Part shown: piece by piece, positions 42,511 through 49,441 of the stretch
How the letters are laid out: the number at the start of each line of letters is the position of its first letter
Position numbering within the stretch: the stretch's first letter is position 1
From: a virus
Reading direction: 5' to 3' (one strand)
DNA length: 64,000 bases
Virus record (IMG/VR): IMGVR_UViG_3300030060_004277
Coordinates: 27,600 to 91,599 of that record
The notes under the pieces: model-generated
The model's database searches: none
What the model was told of the DNA's origin: nothing
Seen by the model: only the letters and a program-made list of their open reading frames with translations
Position numbers and translations under genes: made by a program

Positions 42511-43515
42511 CTACTGCACACCCTCCGCTGTTTGATTGGGAGTGGGGGTGCTCACTTGAGTCTGTTGGTTGACTAGGGCTTGTGGTGGTGTCTGCTGCAT
42601 TTGCGCTGCTTGCTGCATCAAAACCTCTTGGAAGGCTTGAGTCGGTGTCTTCATGTCGAGTAGTTCCTTCTGGAACATCCTGTTATCGAAAGTGATGACC
42701 GTGAGGTCGTTCTCCTCGGTCTCTGGATTCGCGTAGAACTGGACACTTATGCCCTTGCTCCTTCTGGAATCCGCCATAATCTCAGCGAAGAAGGGTTCGT
42801 ACTTGTCTACCAAAGGATGTTGTGGTCCGGTGTCTGTACCAGCGAGAGTTGCTACCGGGACTGAAACTAGACTGACTCCCTTTCGCATCTTGTCTCTGAA
42901 TCGACTGGGTTTCATCTCTGCCTCCGCTTCCTCTTGTTCCTCCCATTTCCTAAGTAGGTGATACAAGTGCAGATGCTCTGGGCAGTATGTCCCTCTCATC
43001 TTTCGACCGCTAGTCACGCCTTCCCTTGCTACGAATGCCTCTGCTTCTCCTGTGATTGGGTTTTGCCAGTAGAGTTCCCACAGCGACTTGCCTGTCTCAT
43101 CATCGCAGATTTTGGCGTATAGATTATCATGTTGTATCAGGTCTTTGACATTGCAACCGTCTATCACGCATGTTCCTGTGTCCTTAGAATACCTATAGGG
43201 ACTAAGCCTCAACCATCTTCTAGGGTCTAATATTGACCTTTTTGTCGGTTTTAGTAGTCTGTAAGCCTGCTTGATGTCCTGCCTTCTGGCTTTTCTGGGG
43301 TCAGGATGCCTTGAAGGGTAGAAATTGACTTTTGGTACCTCGATGTTCTTCTCCATGGCAACTTTCTGCATTTGCTGTTGTGCAGCCTGTTGCTCTAGTA
43401 ATGCACCGTGCGTGAATTGTGGATTGCCTTGTTGCGCCATGGCCATCAAAGCGGCCTCGTTCATCTGCCCAATGCTCTGTTGATTGTTCACGTAGAATGG
43501 ATTTAAGTTGTTCAT
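42511..43515 (-). CDS. Gln-rich protein with central Cys/His domain, unknown
   Basis: ATG 43515 is chosen; the GTG one codon earlier is possible. The product has 334 residues. Both ends are Gln/Ala/Thr/Pro-rich and likely disordered. The middle (residues about 110-185) contains CVIDGCNVKDLI ... CDDETGKS ... YCPEHLHLYH, a Cys/His set that could bind zinc. A C-terminal alpha/beta segment (GISVQFYANPETEENDLTVITF) follows. It is adjacent to the AbrB-like gene. No family recognised. Confidence 0.5.
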   Translation of the reverse strand: MNNLNPFYVNNQQSIGQMNEAALMAMAQQGNPQFTHGALLEQQAAQQQMQKVAMEKNIEVPKVNFYPSRHPDPRKARRQDIKQAYRLLKPTKRSILDPRRWLRLSPYRYSKDTGTCVIDGCNVKDLIQHDNLYAKICDDETGKSLWELYWQNPITGEAEAFVAREGVTSGRKMRGTYCPEHLHLYHLLRKWEEQEEAEAEMKPSRFRDKMRKGVSLVSVPVATLAGTDTGPQHPLVDKYEPFFAEIMADSRRSKGISVQFYANPETEENDLTVITFDNRMFQKELLDMKTPTQAFQEVLMQQAAQMQQTPPQALVNQQTQVSTPTPNQTAEGVQ

Positions 43516-43521
43516 CACCGC

Positions 43522-43743
43522 TTACTCCCCCTTACCCTCCGGACATACACGAATTATCATGGTTTCTCCCTCAACCCTCAATTCCCACTCTATTTTGTCT
43601 CCAGTGGACAAGTCGAACTGCTTTACTATCCAAGAAGGGACAGTAGTACGTAGAGAACCAGTGCCTGTGGAAGTCAAAGAAGTCCTTGTGACACTCCTAC
43701 CCATGCCACTCCGAGTGGGCCACACACCAAAAAGGTCACTCAT
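43522..43743 (-). CDS. AbrB/SpoVT-type swapped-hairpin DNA-binding protein
   Basis: The product has 73 residues. Residues about 28-66 read SLRTTVPSWIVKQFDLSTGD followed by KIEWEL and TMIIRV, the standard AbrB/MazE pattern: a strand, a TVP turn, a helix, LxxGD, then two strands. Such proteins bind DNA as dimers and are common in archaea as small regulators and antitoxin-like factors. It lies ten bases downstream of the GTPase and three bases before the next gene, within the late operon. It may control late transcription or have another role in the cluster. No toxin gene is evident beside it. Confidence 0.8.
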   Translation of the reverse strand: MSDLFGVWPTRSGMGRSVTRTSLTSTGTGSLRTTVPSWIVKQFDLSTGDKIEWELRVEGETMIIRVCPEGKGE

Positions 43744-43753
43744 GAGGTCACTT

Positions 43754-44470
43754 TCAATAGTTCATCATGTCGAATAGTGTTTGTTCGACGTTCCAGCCTA
43801 TTCTAGTGGCCATAAAAGCACGTCTAGTGGGAACCCCCGCTTTCTGTAAGCGAATCAAATCATCTCTGAACGGGTCGAAAATTTTGTGCTCGCCTATTCT
43901 CCCTTGTTGCCAGAGCACTGCTGCCTTGTCATCGAAGAACCTATCAGCCTTATTCGCCACTAGCAACAGTTGCTTTGGTGCGTACTTCTTTCCCTTCCAC
44001 CAACTCTTGACGTTTCTGTATCTGTAGTTGCGAAAGAGTATAGCATCGACTAGATACTTGAATCCAGCAACCTGCTGAAGAGCATCGTCACCACCCTTGA
44101 AGGCGCGGTCATCGAACATGAAGATAATGAACTCGCATTGCCTCGCTACCATGTCATCCACCCAAAGGTTCCAGAATCTGTCCTCACCACCTATGTCAGA
44201 GGAATGAACGACTCTTCTCTCACCCTGCCAACGTAGTCTTTTGCGAGTTGGTTTGGGCAGAATGTATCGAGTGAGGAGTTTGAAGTGGTTTGTCCTCTCC
44301 TCGAGAGGAATCTCTTCCATCTCACCGGGGGTGGTCATGTACCTGTCGAGAGTGGTCTTGCCGACCATTGATGCCCCGTAGATACCGACACGTCTGGATT
44401 TCCAGTTATTGTATATCTGCTGGCCCCAAAGCGCTGCGCCAACTAATGCACTCCCTGCCATCGCCGCCAC
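43754..44470 (-). CDS. Ras/Arf-like small GTPase with hydrophobic N terminus
   Basis: The product has 238 residues. The GTG start at 44470 has GAGGTG seven bases upstream. The GTPase motifs are clear: P-loop GASMVGKT at residues 32-39, switch-II DIGGEDRF at 92-99 (DxxGQ position), NKAD at 173-176 for guanine recognition, and an ATR motif near 221 in the G5 position. The first 20 residues (AMAGSALVGAALWG) are hydrophobic and could anchor the protein to a membrane, as myristoyl or amphipathic ends do in Arf proteins. Downstream lie an AbrB-like gene, and upstream two membrane proteins. A Ras-superfamily GTPase in a tailed virus is very unusual. Loss of Gln after the DxxG suggests slow or GAP-dependent hydrolysis, which is inference. 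Confidence 0.88.
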   Translation of the reverse strand: MAAMAGSALVGAALWGQQIYNNWKSRRVGIYGASMVGKTTLDRYMTTPGEMEEIPLEERTNHFKLLTRYILPKPTRKRLRWQGERRVVHSSDIGGEDRFWNLWVDDMVARQCEFIIFMFDDRAFKGGDDALQQVAGFKYLVDAILFRNYRYRNVKSWWKGKKYAPKQLLLVANKADRFFDDKAAVLWQQGRIGEHKIFDPFRDDLIRLQKAGVPTRRAFMATRIGWNVEQTLFDMMNY

Positions 44471-44481
44471 GGGCTATCACC

Positions 44482-44781
44482 TCAGGACACTAAGCCAACT
44501 AACCAGTTTGCAAATCTCTGGACCTGCTCAAGACCCCAGTTCACAGTCAACTCCCAAAGGCTGATGTCAGTCCAGTAGTACTCTGCGGCTGAGATGCCTA
44601 GCATACCAGCAGCAGTGAAAAGAAGAGTTCGTACCCATCCTATACCCCACTCATAGGTATTATCGACCGTATTCGCCATGTGCATGGCTCTGAGAGTCTC
44701 CTCTACGGAATCATCAGCGACGTTTCTAAACAGTCTGGGGCCTTTTATTCCGGGTATTCCGAGTATTCCGGGTAGCGGCAT
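44482..44781 (-). CDS. Small membrane protein beside GTPase
   Basis: The product has 99 residues. The N terminus is a short Gly/Pro/Ile stretch (LPGILGIPGIKGP). A transmembrane helix runs about residues 48-68 (WVRTLLFTAAGMLGISAAEYY), and a weaker amphipathic helix ends the protein (VNWGLEQVQRFANWLVGLV). It overlaps the stop of the preceding membrane gene by one base and lies 11 bases before the GTPase, so the three are likely co-translated and may act together. No family recognised. Confidence 0.65.
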   Translation of the reverse strand: MPLPGILGIPGIKGPRLFRNVADDSVEETLRAMHMANTVDNTYEWGIGWVRTLLFTAAGMLGISAAEYYWTDISLWELTVNWGLEQVQRFANWLVGLVS

Positions 44782-45371
44782 CAGTTACCGCCACGCTTGG
44801 CCTTGTACCTTAAGTCTGGCGACCCATCCTTCTTTCTAGGGATGTCTTCTCTGATTAACTCATCAGCCATGGCGTTCAGACCCAAGTCCAAGGGCTGCGA
44901 TTCTGATGCCTGATGGGTCGGTATGCCCGGATTGAAATTGCTATGGTAGTCAGTCGCTAGACCGGAGAAAGCGCCACTATTGAATGACGGGGACACTTTG
45001 TCTGGATTCTCAGCCATCCAACGGAGTTCGTTCTCCAACTGTGCTTCCTGCAATCTCATCTCCAAATCCATTCTTCTCTGGTCGAATCCCATCTGCTGTT
45101 GCCTTATCGTCTTCGTCCTTTGATTCTGCATCTCTGCCATTTGCACTCTCTCTTGCATCTGCTGCTCGAAGAACATCTTGAAGAAATAGTATGCTATTGT
45201 CTGTACAGCCAATGCACCCATGGAATACGTCATTCCATTTACCCAAGAGTCTCCAGCGGAGCCAGCGGGTAGCCATATACCGGCGTCATAGACACCGACA
45301 GCCACTCCAACTAGCGCAGATTGGGCTAAGATTAGCCCTGTCATCTTCATATCTTGCGAACCTTCATTCAA
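44781..45371 (-). CDS. Membrane protein with coiled coil, first gene of GTPase operon
   Basis: TTG 45371 has GAGGTG seven bases upstream, the same spacing as the GTPase start; TTG 45377 or the ATG at residue 9-10 are alternatives. The product has about 196 residues. Two transmembrane helices (GLILAQSALVGVAVGVYDAG and MGALAVQTIAYYFFKMFF) lie near the N terminus. They are followed by a long Gln/Arg/Glu coiled coil (MQERVQMAEMQNQ, RRMDLEMRLQEAQLENELRW) and a polar tail. It is the first gene after the AT-rich leader at 45470-45507. It could hold the GTPase at a membrane, which is inference. Confidence 0.65.
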   Translation of the reverse strand: MNEGSQDMKMTGLILAQSALVGVAVGVYDAGIWLPAGSAGDSWVNGMTYSMGALAVQTIAYYFFKMFFEQQMQERVQMAEMQNQRTKTIRQQQMGFDQRRMDLEMRLQEAQLENELRWMAENPDKVSPSFNSGAFSGLATDYHSNFNPGIPTHQASESQPLDLGLNAMADELIREDIPRKKDGSPDLRYKAKRGGN

Positions 45372-45469
45372 CTTCAATCACCTCTGACCTCGTATCTGGC
45401 ACATAGGGTGCCATCATAAGGGTTGTGACCAGAAAGCCGACCTGTAATGTCTAAAAATTCTAATGTATT

Positions 45470-45507
45470 GTCTATACATATAGTTATATTTATTTATAGG
45501 TATAGAC
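45470..45507 (-). promoter_or_regulatory. AT-rich late promoter region with perfect inverted repeat
   Basis: The arms GTCTATAC (45470-45477) and GTATAGAC (45500-45507) are perfect inverted repeats separated by 22 AT-rich bases. On the minus strand the stretch reads CCTATAAATAAATATAAC, with a TATAAATA box about 120 bases upstream of the GTPase operon. Box plus flanking palindrome suggests a promoter with an operator. The gap 45378-45535 holds no other gene; a 17-codon upstream frame (MMAPYVPD...) that ends just before the coding start is doubtful. Confidence 0.55.
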
Positions 45508-45535
45508 GTTTATTAAGAATAATCGGAATCAAGCA

Positions 45536-45955
45536 TTAGCCCTCTCCCATCAGTGAGGGGTCGCTCACAGGTGAGCCAAAGATACTCATTACCCGATTCA
45601 TTCCGAAAGCAGGGTGAATGTCACGGTCTTCCATCACAGAAAGACCAAGAGGGGAACCATCAGGCATGGTGTAATGGAACCTTTGTCTTTGTCCGGGTTG
45701 ATAGGGGCTGCTATCAGGCTCGTTAGAGGCTACGGAAATAGGGTCGCCCTGTATGCCTAATTCCTTCATAGCCAATTGTACATACCTATCGGCGTGATGT
45801 TGAGGAGTATATTTGTCAAACTCCGATTCATGTTGGTATACATGGCGGGCCTCCTCCATGTGGGGAGTATCCTCCCATTCCATCAAGGCATCGTATACCT
45901 CTTGAGCATGACCATAATCTTTCAAGACGTTCCATGCTAGGTCGAAGGGGTTCAT
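45536..45955 (-). CDS. Protein beginning with A-W-L-K peptide, unknown
   Basis: ATG 45955 overlaps the upstream TGA (TGATG). The product has 139 residues. The first residues, MNPFDLAWNVLKDYG, are the clearest N-terminal example of the recurring peptide. The rest (YDALMEWEDTPHMEEARHVYQHE..., then FHYTMPDGSPLGLSVMEDRDI) appears globular but unfamiliar. It is the last gene of the small-protein block, just before the AT-rich promoter of the GTPase operon. No family recognised. Confidence 0.6.
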   Translation of the reverse strand: MNPFDLAWNVLKDYGHAQEVYDALMEWEDTPHMEEARHVYQHESEFDKYTPQHHADRYVQLAMKELGIQGDPISVASNEPDSSPYQPGQRQRFHYTMPDGSPLGLSVMEDRDIHPAFGMNRVMSIFGSPVSDPSLMGEG

Positions 45956-46509
45956 CAAACCACCCGCAGAGTCCCTCGGTTCTTGAAGTGCCGAGCCCGA
46001 TTCGAGTGCTCCCCCTCTAACGTGAGCCTCCCACCTTGTGTGTGACTTACATCCTTATGGTCACCTGAACCATAGATGCCCCTGCGGCGTCTCTCTTGAT
46101 TGAGTTCTTCACGATACTTGACTCGCTTCGGACTCGACTCGTACTTCTTATCGTACTCCAACTTGTGACGACGTGCCTCAGGTGAGAGTTCCCTAGCCTT
46201 CAGCACACCGACCATCTTGACAATCGTCGGCTTCCCACCGACACCCTGCTTCTTAGCCCTCTTTCTCTTGGTCGCTGCTCTCTTCTGACCAGTCGACATC
46301 GACCCAGATGTCTTGGGTGTTTTTTCTGAGACTTTCACTGATGGTCTGCACTTCGGATAGCCTTTGCCACTCAATTTCGCCTTGCCCCTTCCGCACGGCG
46401 GGTGCTTTCCGTCCTTGTCCTTCCTCGATACGTCTACCCACTTCTCCTTGAACCAGCGATTCAGGTTCTTCACGACTATCGTATCGTGGCAGGTGCAACG
46501 GTCGGTCAT
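45955..46509 (-). CDS. Basic DUF5872-like protein with C-terminal YReeL domain
   Basis: ATG 46509 overlaps the upstream stop as ATGA. The product has 184 residues and is strongly basic. The N-terminal domain (NLNRWFKEKWVDVSRKD...CGRGKAKLSGKGYPKC, then a Lys/Arg-rich TKRKRAKKQG) matches a small protein family seen in giant viruses and marine phages (DUF5872-like by my recollection). A second domain (KLEYDKKYESSPKRVKYREE, NQERRRRGIYGSGDHKDVSH) resembles another small marine-phage family. Both are probably nucleic-acid or capsid-associated; function is not established. Confidence 0.7.
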   Translation of the reverse strand: MTDRCTCHDTIVVKNLNRWFKEKWVDVSRKDKDGKHPPCGRGKAKLSGKGYPKCRPSVKVSEKTPKTSGSMSTGQKRAATKRKRAKKQGVGGKPTIVKMVGVLKARELSPEARRHKLEYDKKYESSPKRVKYREELNQERRRRGIYGSGDHKDVSHTQGGRLTLEGEHSNRARHFKNRGTLRVV

Positions 46510-46697
46510 TTCTTCTTCCCCTTCTTTCGGAATTTTCCTCGGCAGTATTGAACTGCCCATCCGTTAGCGTAGGCAGAGGGGTAAACTTTGAATTTTCTTT
46601 TCGCAGCGGCTTTTCCTTCGGGGCAGAGTTTCTTTTCGAGTGAGTCCCACGCCACATCCATGCCGACGCAGTGACCACAACCACAAGAATCTATCAT
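46506..46697 (-). CDS. Small basic YPSAYAN-motif protein
   Basis: ATG 46697 overlaps the upstream TGA. The product has 63 residues. It contains LCPEGKAAAKRKFKVYPSAY followed by ANGWAVQYCRGKF, a motif recurrent in small proteins of marine phages and large DNA viruses. It is Cys- and Lys-rich; the leading CGCGHC and later Cys could bind metal. Function is unknown. It sits in a run of four overlapping small genes of the same type. Confidence 0.7.
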   Translation of the reverse strand: MIDSCGCGHCVGMDVAWDSLEKKLCPEGKAAAKRKFKVYPSAYANGWAVQYCRGKFRKKGKKK

Positions 46698-46891
46698 ATG
46701 ACACCCACCATTTTCCTCATGTTCATCGGTGCCCATGCATCACAGACATGGTCTGCACGGCAGTTGAAGTCGTACCACTCGCAATACCCGGTCATGGGGT
46801 CATCGGTCTTGCTAGAATCCCAAGCCTTGCAGTTGCCGCACTTCTTGCCTGTGGTGGCTTTCCTGTAATTAGGTGCATCTGATTTGGCCAT
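46694..46891 (-). CDS. Small Cys-rich protein, possible Fe-S/HiPIP-like
   Basis: ATG 46891 overlaps the upstream stop (TAATG). The product has 65 residues with CGNCKAWD, then GYCEWYDFNCRADHVCDAW. The pattern of a CxxC and three further cysteines with aromatic neighbours resembles high-potential iron-sulphur or small rubredoxin-like proteins found beside the following gene type in marine phages. Metal content cannot be told from sequence. The start MAKSDAPNYRKA is preferred over the longer one. Confidence 0.6.
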   Translation of the reverse strand: MAKSDAPNYRKATTGKKCGNCKAWDSSKTDDPMTGYCEWYDFNCRADHVCDAWAPMNMRKMVGVI

Positions 46892-47286
46892 TAGCAGTTC
46901 CACCTCTTTAATGCCGCACCTTTAGGAGTTAGTTTACCGTCCTTGCTCGTAGGACCCTTACTACCACCCATGCGAGCGCAGAAGGATTTTCTTCTTTTCG
47001 CCCTCTTGCTTCCGGGCTTGAGTTTGGATGGCTTTGTCGTGACTGGTGGCTTCAGGTTAGCGCCTGTCTCTCGCTTGAACTTGTCACGACCCGCTTGGTT
47101 GAGCCCGCCCTTCTTGTGGTGGCGCTTTGGGTTATACCCGTGAAACGGTTTTTTTTTCGCTTTCTCGAAATAGTCATCAAGGAGGGCTACAGAGGCTTGT
47201 TGCATAGGAGAGCAGCAGTCACAGGTCTCGTGCTCTGCCCATGACTCATCTTCTGCTAGGCTCTTCTGAATCCAGTTCCCACTCAT
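46891..47286 (-). CDS. DUF6321-like basic protein
   Basis: The product has 131 residues. The C-terminal 85 residues (HHKKGGLNQAGRDKFKRETG, then LKPPVT, then KSFCARMGGSKGP and a final KRWNC) match a highly conserved small family of marine phages and giant viruses (DUF6321 as I recall it). It is Lys/Arg-rich with Cys residues at the ends of conserved blocks. The N-terminal 45 residues include CDCC. The role is unknown; virion or DNA binding is suggested by the charge. Gene ends overlap both neighbours. Confidence 0.75.
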   Translation of the reverse strand: MSGNWIQKSLAEDESWAEHETCDCCSPMQQASVALLDDYFEKAKKKPFHGYNPKRHHKKGGLNQAGRDKFKRETGANLKPPVTTKPSKLKPGSKRAKRRKSFCARMGGSKGPTSKDGKLTPKGAALKRWNC

Positions 47287-47783
47287 TCACCATTCATCCT
47301 TCTCTGCTGCCTAAGCATCTCGGTGGCTCTGTCAATCATGCTTTGCTGACCGGGAGAATGCTGTGTTCCGTCCGCCATCATGTTTCTCATTCCCTCTTGT
47401 GGCGATGGCATTCTTTGTTGATAGATGGGAGTTTCTCTCTCAGTCTGACCCGTAGCCTCTTGCATCGTCTGAGGTGTATATGGTTTCGGCATCATGTGCT
47501 TTCTGGGGTCTGAGTCGTAAGTAGGGTAGTTGCCCTCTTCATCGAGCCCGTCCATGCCCGCTTGAGCCGGGTTGAAGTTTCTTACGTTGTGATAGGGCAT
47601 GTTCTTCGATAACTCATAGGTCCCCACATGCTCGACGAGGGTATGCCATGCCTTCTTCATAGGCTCATCCGGCTTGGATGTGTCCTCTGGTTTCTTGGGC
47701 ATCTTGGGGCCGACCGAGACGACAAGGGCTATCGAGGGTTTCTTCTTCTCCCCCGCATAGTCCTTGACGTCCCCATCTGCCAT
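47283..47783 (-). CDS. Polar protein with EPMKKAW peptide, unknown
   Basis: The product has 166 residues and is largely polar and Pro/Gln/Met-rich, probably disordered. Residues about 37-52 read KPDEPMKKAWHTLVEHVG, an example of the recurring peptide in its EPM form. Other regions (YELSKNMPYHNVRNF) do not match any family. It is five bases downstream of a tiny basic gene and overlaps the DUF6321-like gene by four bases. Confidence 0.55.
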   Translation of the reverse strand: MADGDVKDYAGEKKKPSIALVVSVGPKMPKKPEDTSKPDEPMKKAWHTLVEHVGTYELSKNMPYHNVRNFNPAQAGMDGLDEEGNYPTYDSDPRKHMMPKPYTPQTMQEATGQTERETPIYQQRMPSPQEGMRNMMADGTQHSPGQQSMIDRATEMLRQQRRMNGE

Positions 47784-47787
47784 CCCA

Positions 47788-47997
47788 TCACCTCTTTCTG
47801 CTAACTCTCACAAGCCCTGTTTGCCTCCGCATGCGCGGTCTTACGGTGCCACGGGATAGGGCACGGGCATATCTAGCCTTCGTTTTCCTTGTTTTCGTCT
47901 TACGTGCAAGTCTCTGTACCTTGGCCTGCGCCAGACGCTTCGGGCGGTTCTCGATGTACGACCGCTTCAGCACCGAATACCAGCCGGACTGCCCCAT
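47788..47997 (-). CDS. Very basic small protein
   Basis: ATG 47997 is chosen over TTG 48003. The product has 69 residues, about 40 percent Arg or Lys, ending in VRVSRKR. The beginning MGQSGWYSVLKRSYIEN resembles the A-W-x-L-K peptide in a loose form. The charge suggests nucleic-acid binding, perhaps a DNA-condensing virion protein. It is the first gene of the minus-strand block after the plus-strand island, so a promoter may lie at 48000-48150, although I see no clear box. Confidence 0.55.
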   Translation of the reverse strand: MGQSGWYSVLKRSYIENRPKRLAQAKVQRLARKTKTRKTKARYARALSRGTVRPRMRRQTGLVRVSRKR

Positions 47998-48156
47998 GTC
48001 CAAGGCCAGACAACGTCATGTTGATTACCTTTATTCTATCTGGCAGCAAACGTGGTGGCTTCTGGGGTTCACGGTTTACCTACGAGTTTCTCTTCTTCTA
48101 CCGTTGCGCGTTCCCCATCCTTTGCGCTCCCAGACCCCACACCCGACATTCTCAAG

Positions 48157-48468
48157 ATGCCCTTTCTAGCACCTCTCTTAGCAGCCGCTGGTAGGGCAGT
48201 CGCCACACAAGGCGTCAAGGGCGCTCTTACAGCAGGGGCTAAGAAAGTTGGTGAGGCAGCCACGAAAGAGGGGCTCAAGGGTATGGCTGCGCAAGGAGCC
48301 AAGAAAGTTGCCGAGAAGGTCACGTCCGAGGAGGGTATGCAACAGGCCATAGACAAACTCAAGGAGAGGCAACAGCAGAAGGAGATGGAGAGACGTCAGA
48401 AATCCAATGAACTCATGGAGCAGGGACGGCAAAGAGCAAGTACCGGCTCGACCACGATGGGTGCATGA
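48157..48468 (+). CDS. Ala/Lys-rich amphipathic protein on plus-strand island
   Basis: ATG 48157 is chosen because the protein MPFLAPLLAAAGRAVATQGV begins with a hydrophobic stretch. The product has 103 residues. The first 70 are Ala/Gly/Lys-rich amphipathic helix repeats (ALTAGAKKVGEAATKEGLKG, then MAAQGAKKVAEKV), followed by a Gln/Glu/Arg coiled coil. It lies on the plus strand within a minus-strand region, together with the next gene. Composition resembles membrane-active or apolipoprotein-like helices. Function unknown. Confidence 0.6.
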   Translation: MPFLAPLLAAAGRAVATQGVKGALTAGAKKVGEAATKEGLKGMAAQGAKKVAEKVTSEEGMQQAIDKLKERQQQKEMERRQKSNELMEQGRQRASTGSTTMGA

Positions 48469-48593
48469 TTCGCGGCGGCGCAAAGGACGTCGGAGAGATT
48501 GTAATAAGGTCAATAATCGAGGCAATCGTCAAAGTCATGTTCATGGGTCTGATAATCCTCTGGGGCATAGCAACAGCAATCAACGGACTCTAG
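48465..48593 (+). CDS. 42-residue single-pass membrane protein
   Basis: The ATG overlaps the previous stop (ATGA). The product is MIRGGAKDVGEIVIRS followed by an Ile/Val-rich helix and a transmembrane segment VMFMGLIILWGIATAI. At 42 residues it is a candidate small membrane effector, for example part of a holin-antiholin pair with the preceding amphipathic protein. The stop overlaps, tail to tail, the end of the HMG-CoA-lyase-like gene by four bases. Assignment is by hydrophobicity only. Confidence 0.55.
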   Translation: MIRGGAKDVGEIVIRSIIEAIVKVMFMGLIILWGIATAINGL

Positions 48594-49441
48594 TGCTTTA
48601 TCCTCTTCTCGACGTACTGGGTCACCGTGCCTAGGTCCTCGGGCCTGACCCCGCAATCGAGTCCCTCGTCATTTGACCACTTTACGAGGTCCTCAGTGGA
48701 CAGATTACCACCACTACCCGGTACAAATGGACAACCGCCCATACCACCTATGCTGCTGTCGAACTGCCTGATGCCCAAGTCGAACGCCGTGCTGAGGTTG
48801 TCGAACATCCTATTCTTCCTCGGTCCGTGATGGAGGTGCAATGCGAGGTCCGCTGTGATTCCAATGCCCCTCGTCAGGTTGACGGCGCTTCGAATCAGCA
48901 TGGGGTCCGCCGAACCGATGGTGTCCGATAGGACGATGGTGCTACCAAGCGAGTCTGCCCACCGCAGTGCTTTCTCCATCTGGTCGTGCTGTACGCTTCC
49001 GACATAGGGACAACCGAACATGCAACTGAGGTAGACCCTGATGTTCTCCTTGGGTATCCCATCCAACGCCGAGCAGTACTCGGTGAATATCTGGTTGCTC
49101 ATCTTACCATGGTTGTTCATGTTGAAACTCTCGCTAGGGGAGAAGAACACGTTGAAGTTCTCGACCCCGATTTTTTTGGCCCTCTCCACCCCTACTTTAT
49201 TGGGCACGAGCATCGCCAATTCGCAGTCATACTGCAAATGCGGCAGTTGCTTGAACAGAATGTCCGAGTCCGCCATGTTTGGCACCTTCTCGGGGTTGAC
49301 GAGCGAGCCGACTTCGATGTTGCGAATGCCGGACATGGCAATCTCCTCGATGAGTTCGACCTTGACCGCTGTGGGCGTTATCGTGTCATGGCTCTGGAGA
49401 CCATCTCGCGGACCGACCTCGTAAATCTCAAAGTCGTACAT
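48590..49441 (-). CDS. HMG-CoA-lyase-like enzyme (auxiliary metabolic gene)
   Basis: The product has 283 residues, similar to bacterial HMG-CoA lyases. These split 3-hydroxy-3-methylglutaryl-CoA into acetoacetate and acetyl-CoA, using a TIM barrel with a divalent metal. The key residues are present: Arg12 and Asp13 in GPRDGLQ, Cys140 and Cys144 in YLSCMFGCPY, His202 and His204 in LHLHHG, Cys237 in GGMGGCPF, and Asn246 in GSGGNLSTEDLV. The usual HCHDTYG loop reads HLHHGPR here, so substrate fit may differ. Other DRE-TIM enzymes (citramalate synthase) are alternatives, but the Cys loop favours HMG-CoA lyase. In a virus it could redirect HMG-CoA, which feeds isoprenoid lipids in archaea. It directly follows the upstream gene (TGA then ATG). 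Confidence 0.87.
   Translation of the reverse strand: MYDFEIYEVGPRDGLQSHDTITPTAVKVELIEEIAMSGIRNIEVGSLVNPEKVPNMADSDILFKQLPHLQYDCELAMLVPNKVGVERAKKIGVENFNVFFSPSESFNMNNHGKMSNQIFTEYCSALDGIPKENIRVYLSCMFGCPYVGSVQHDQMEKALRWADSLGSTIVLSDTIGSADPMLIRSAVNLTRGIGITADLALHLHHGPRKNRMFDNLSTAFDLGIRQFDSSIGGMGGCPFVPGSGGNLSTEDLVKWSNDEGLDCGVRPEDLGTVTQYVEKRIKH

Noticed and set aside
45378-45430. 17-codon frame MMAPYVPD... upstream of the first membrane protein of the GTPase operon
   Set aside because: Short, with no ribosome site of its own; probably part of the leader.
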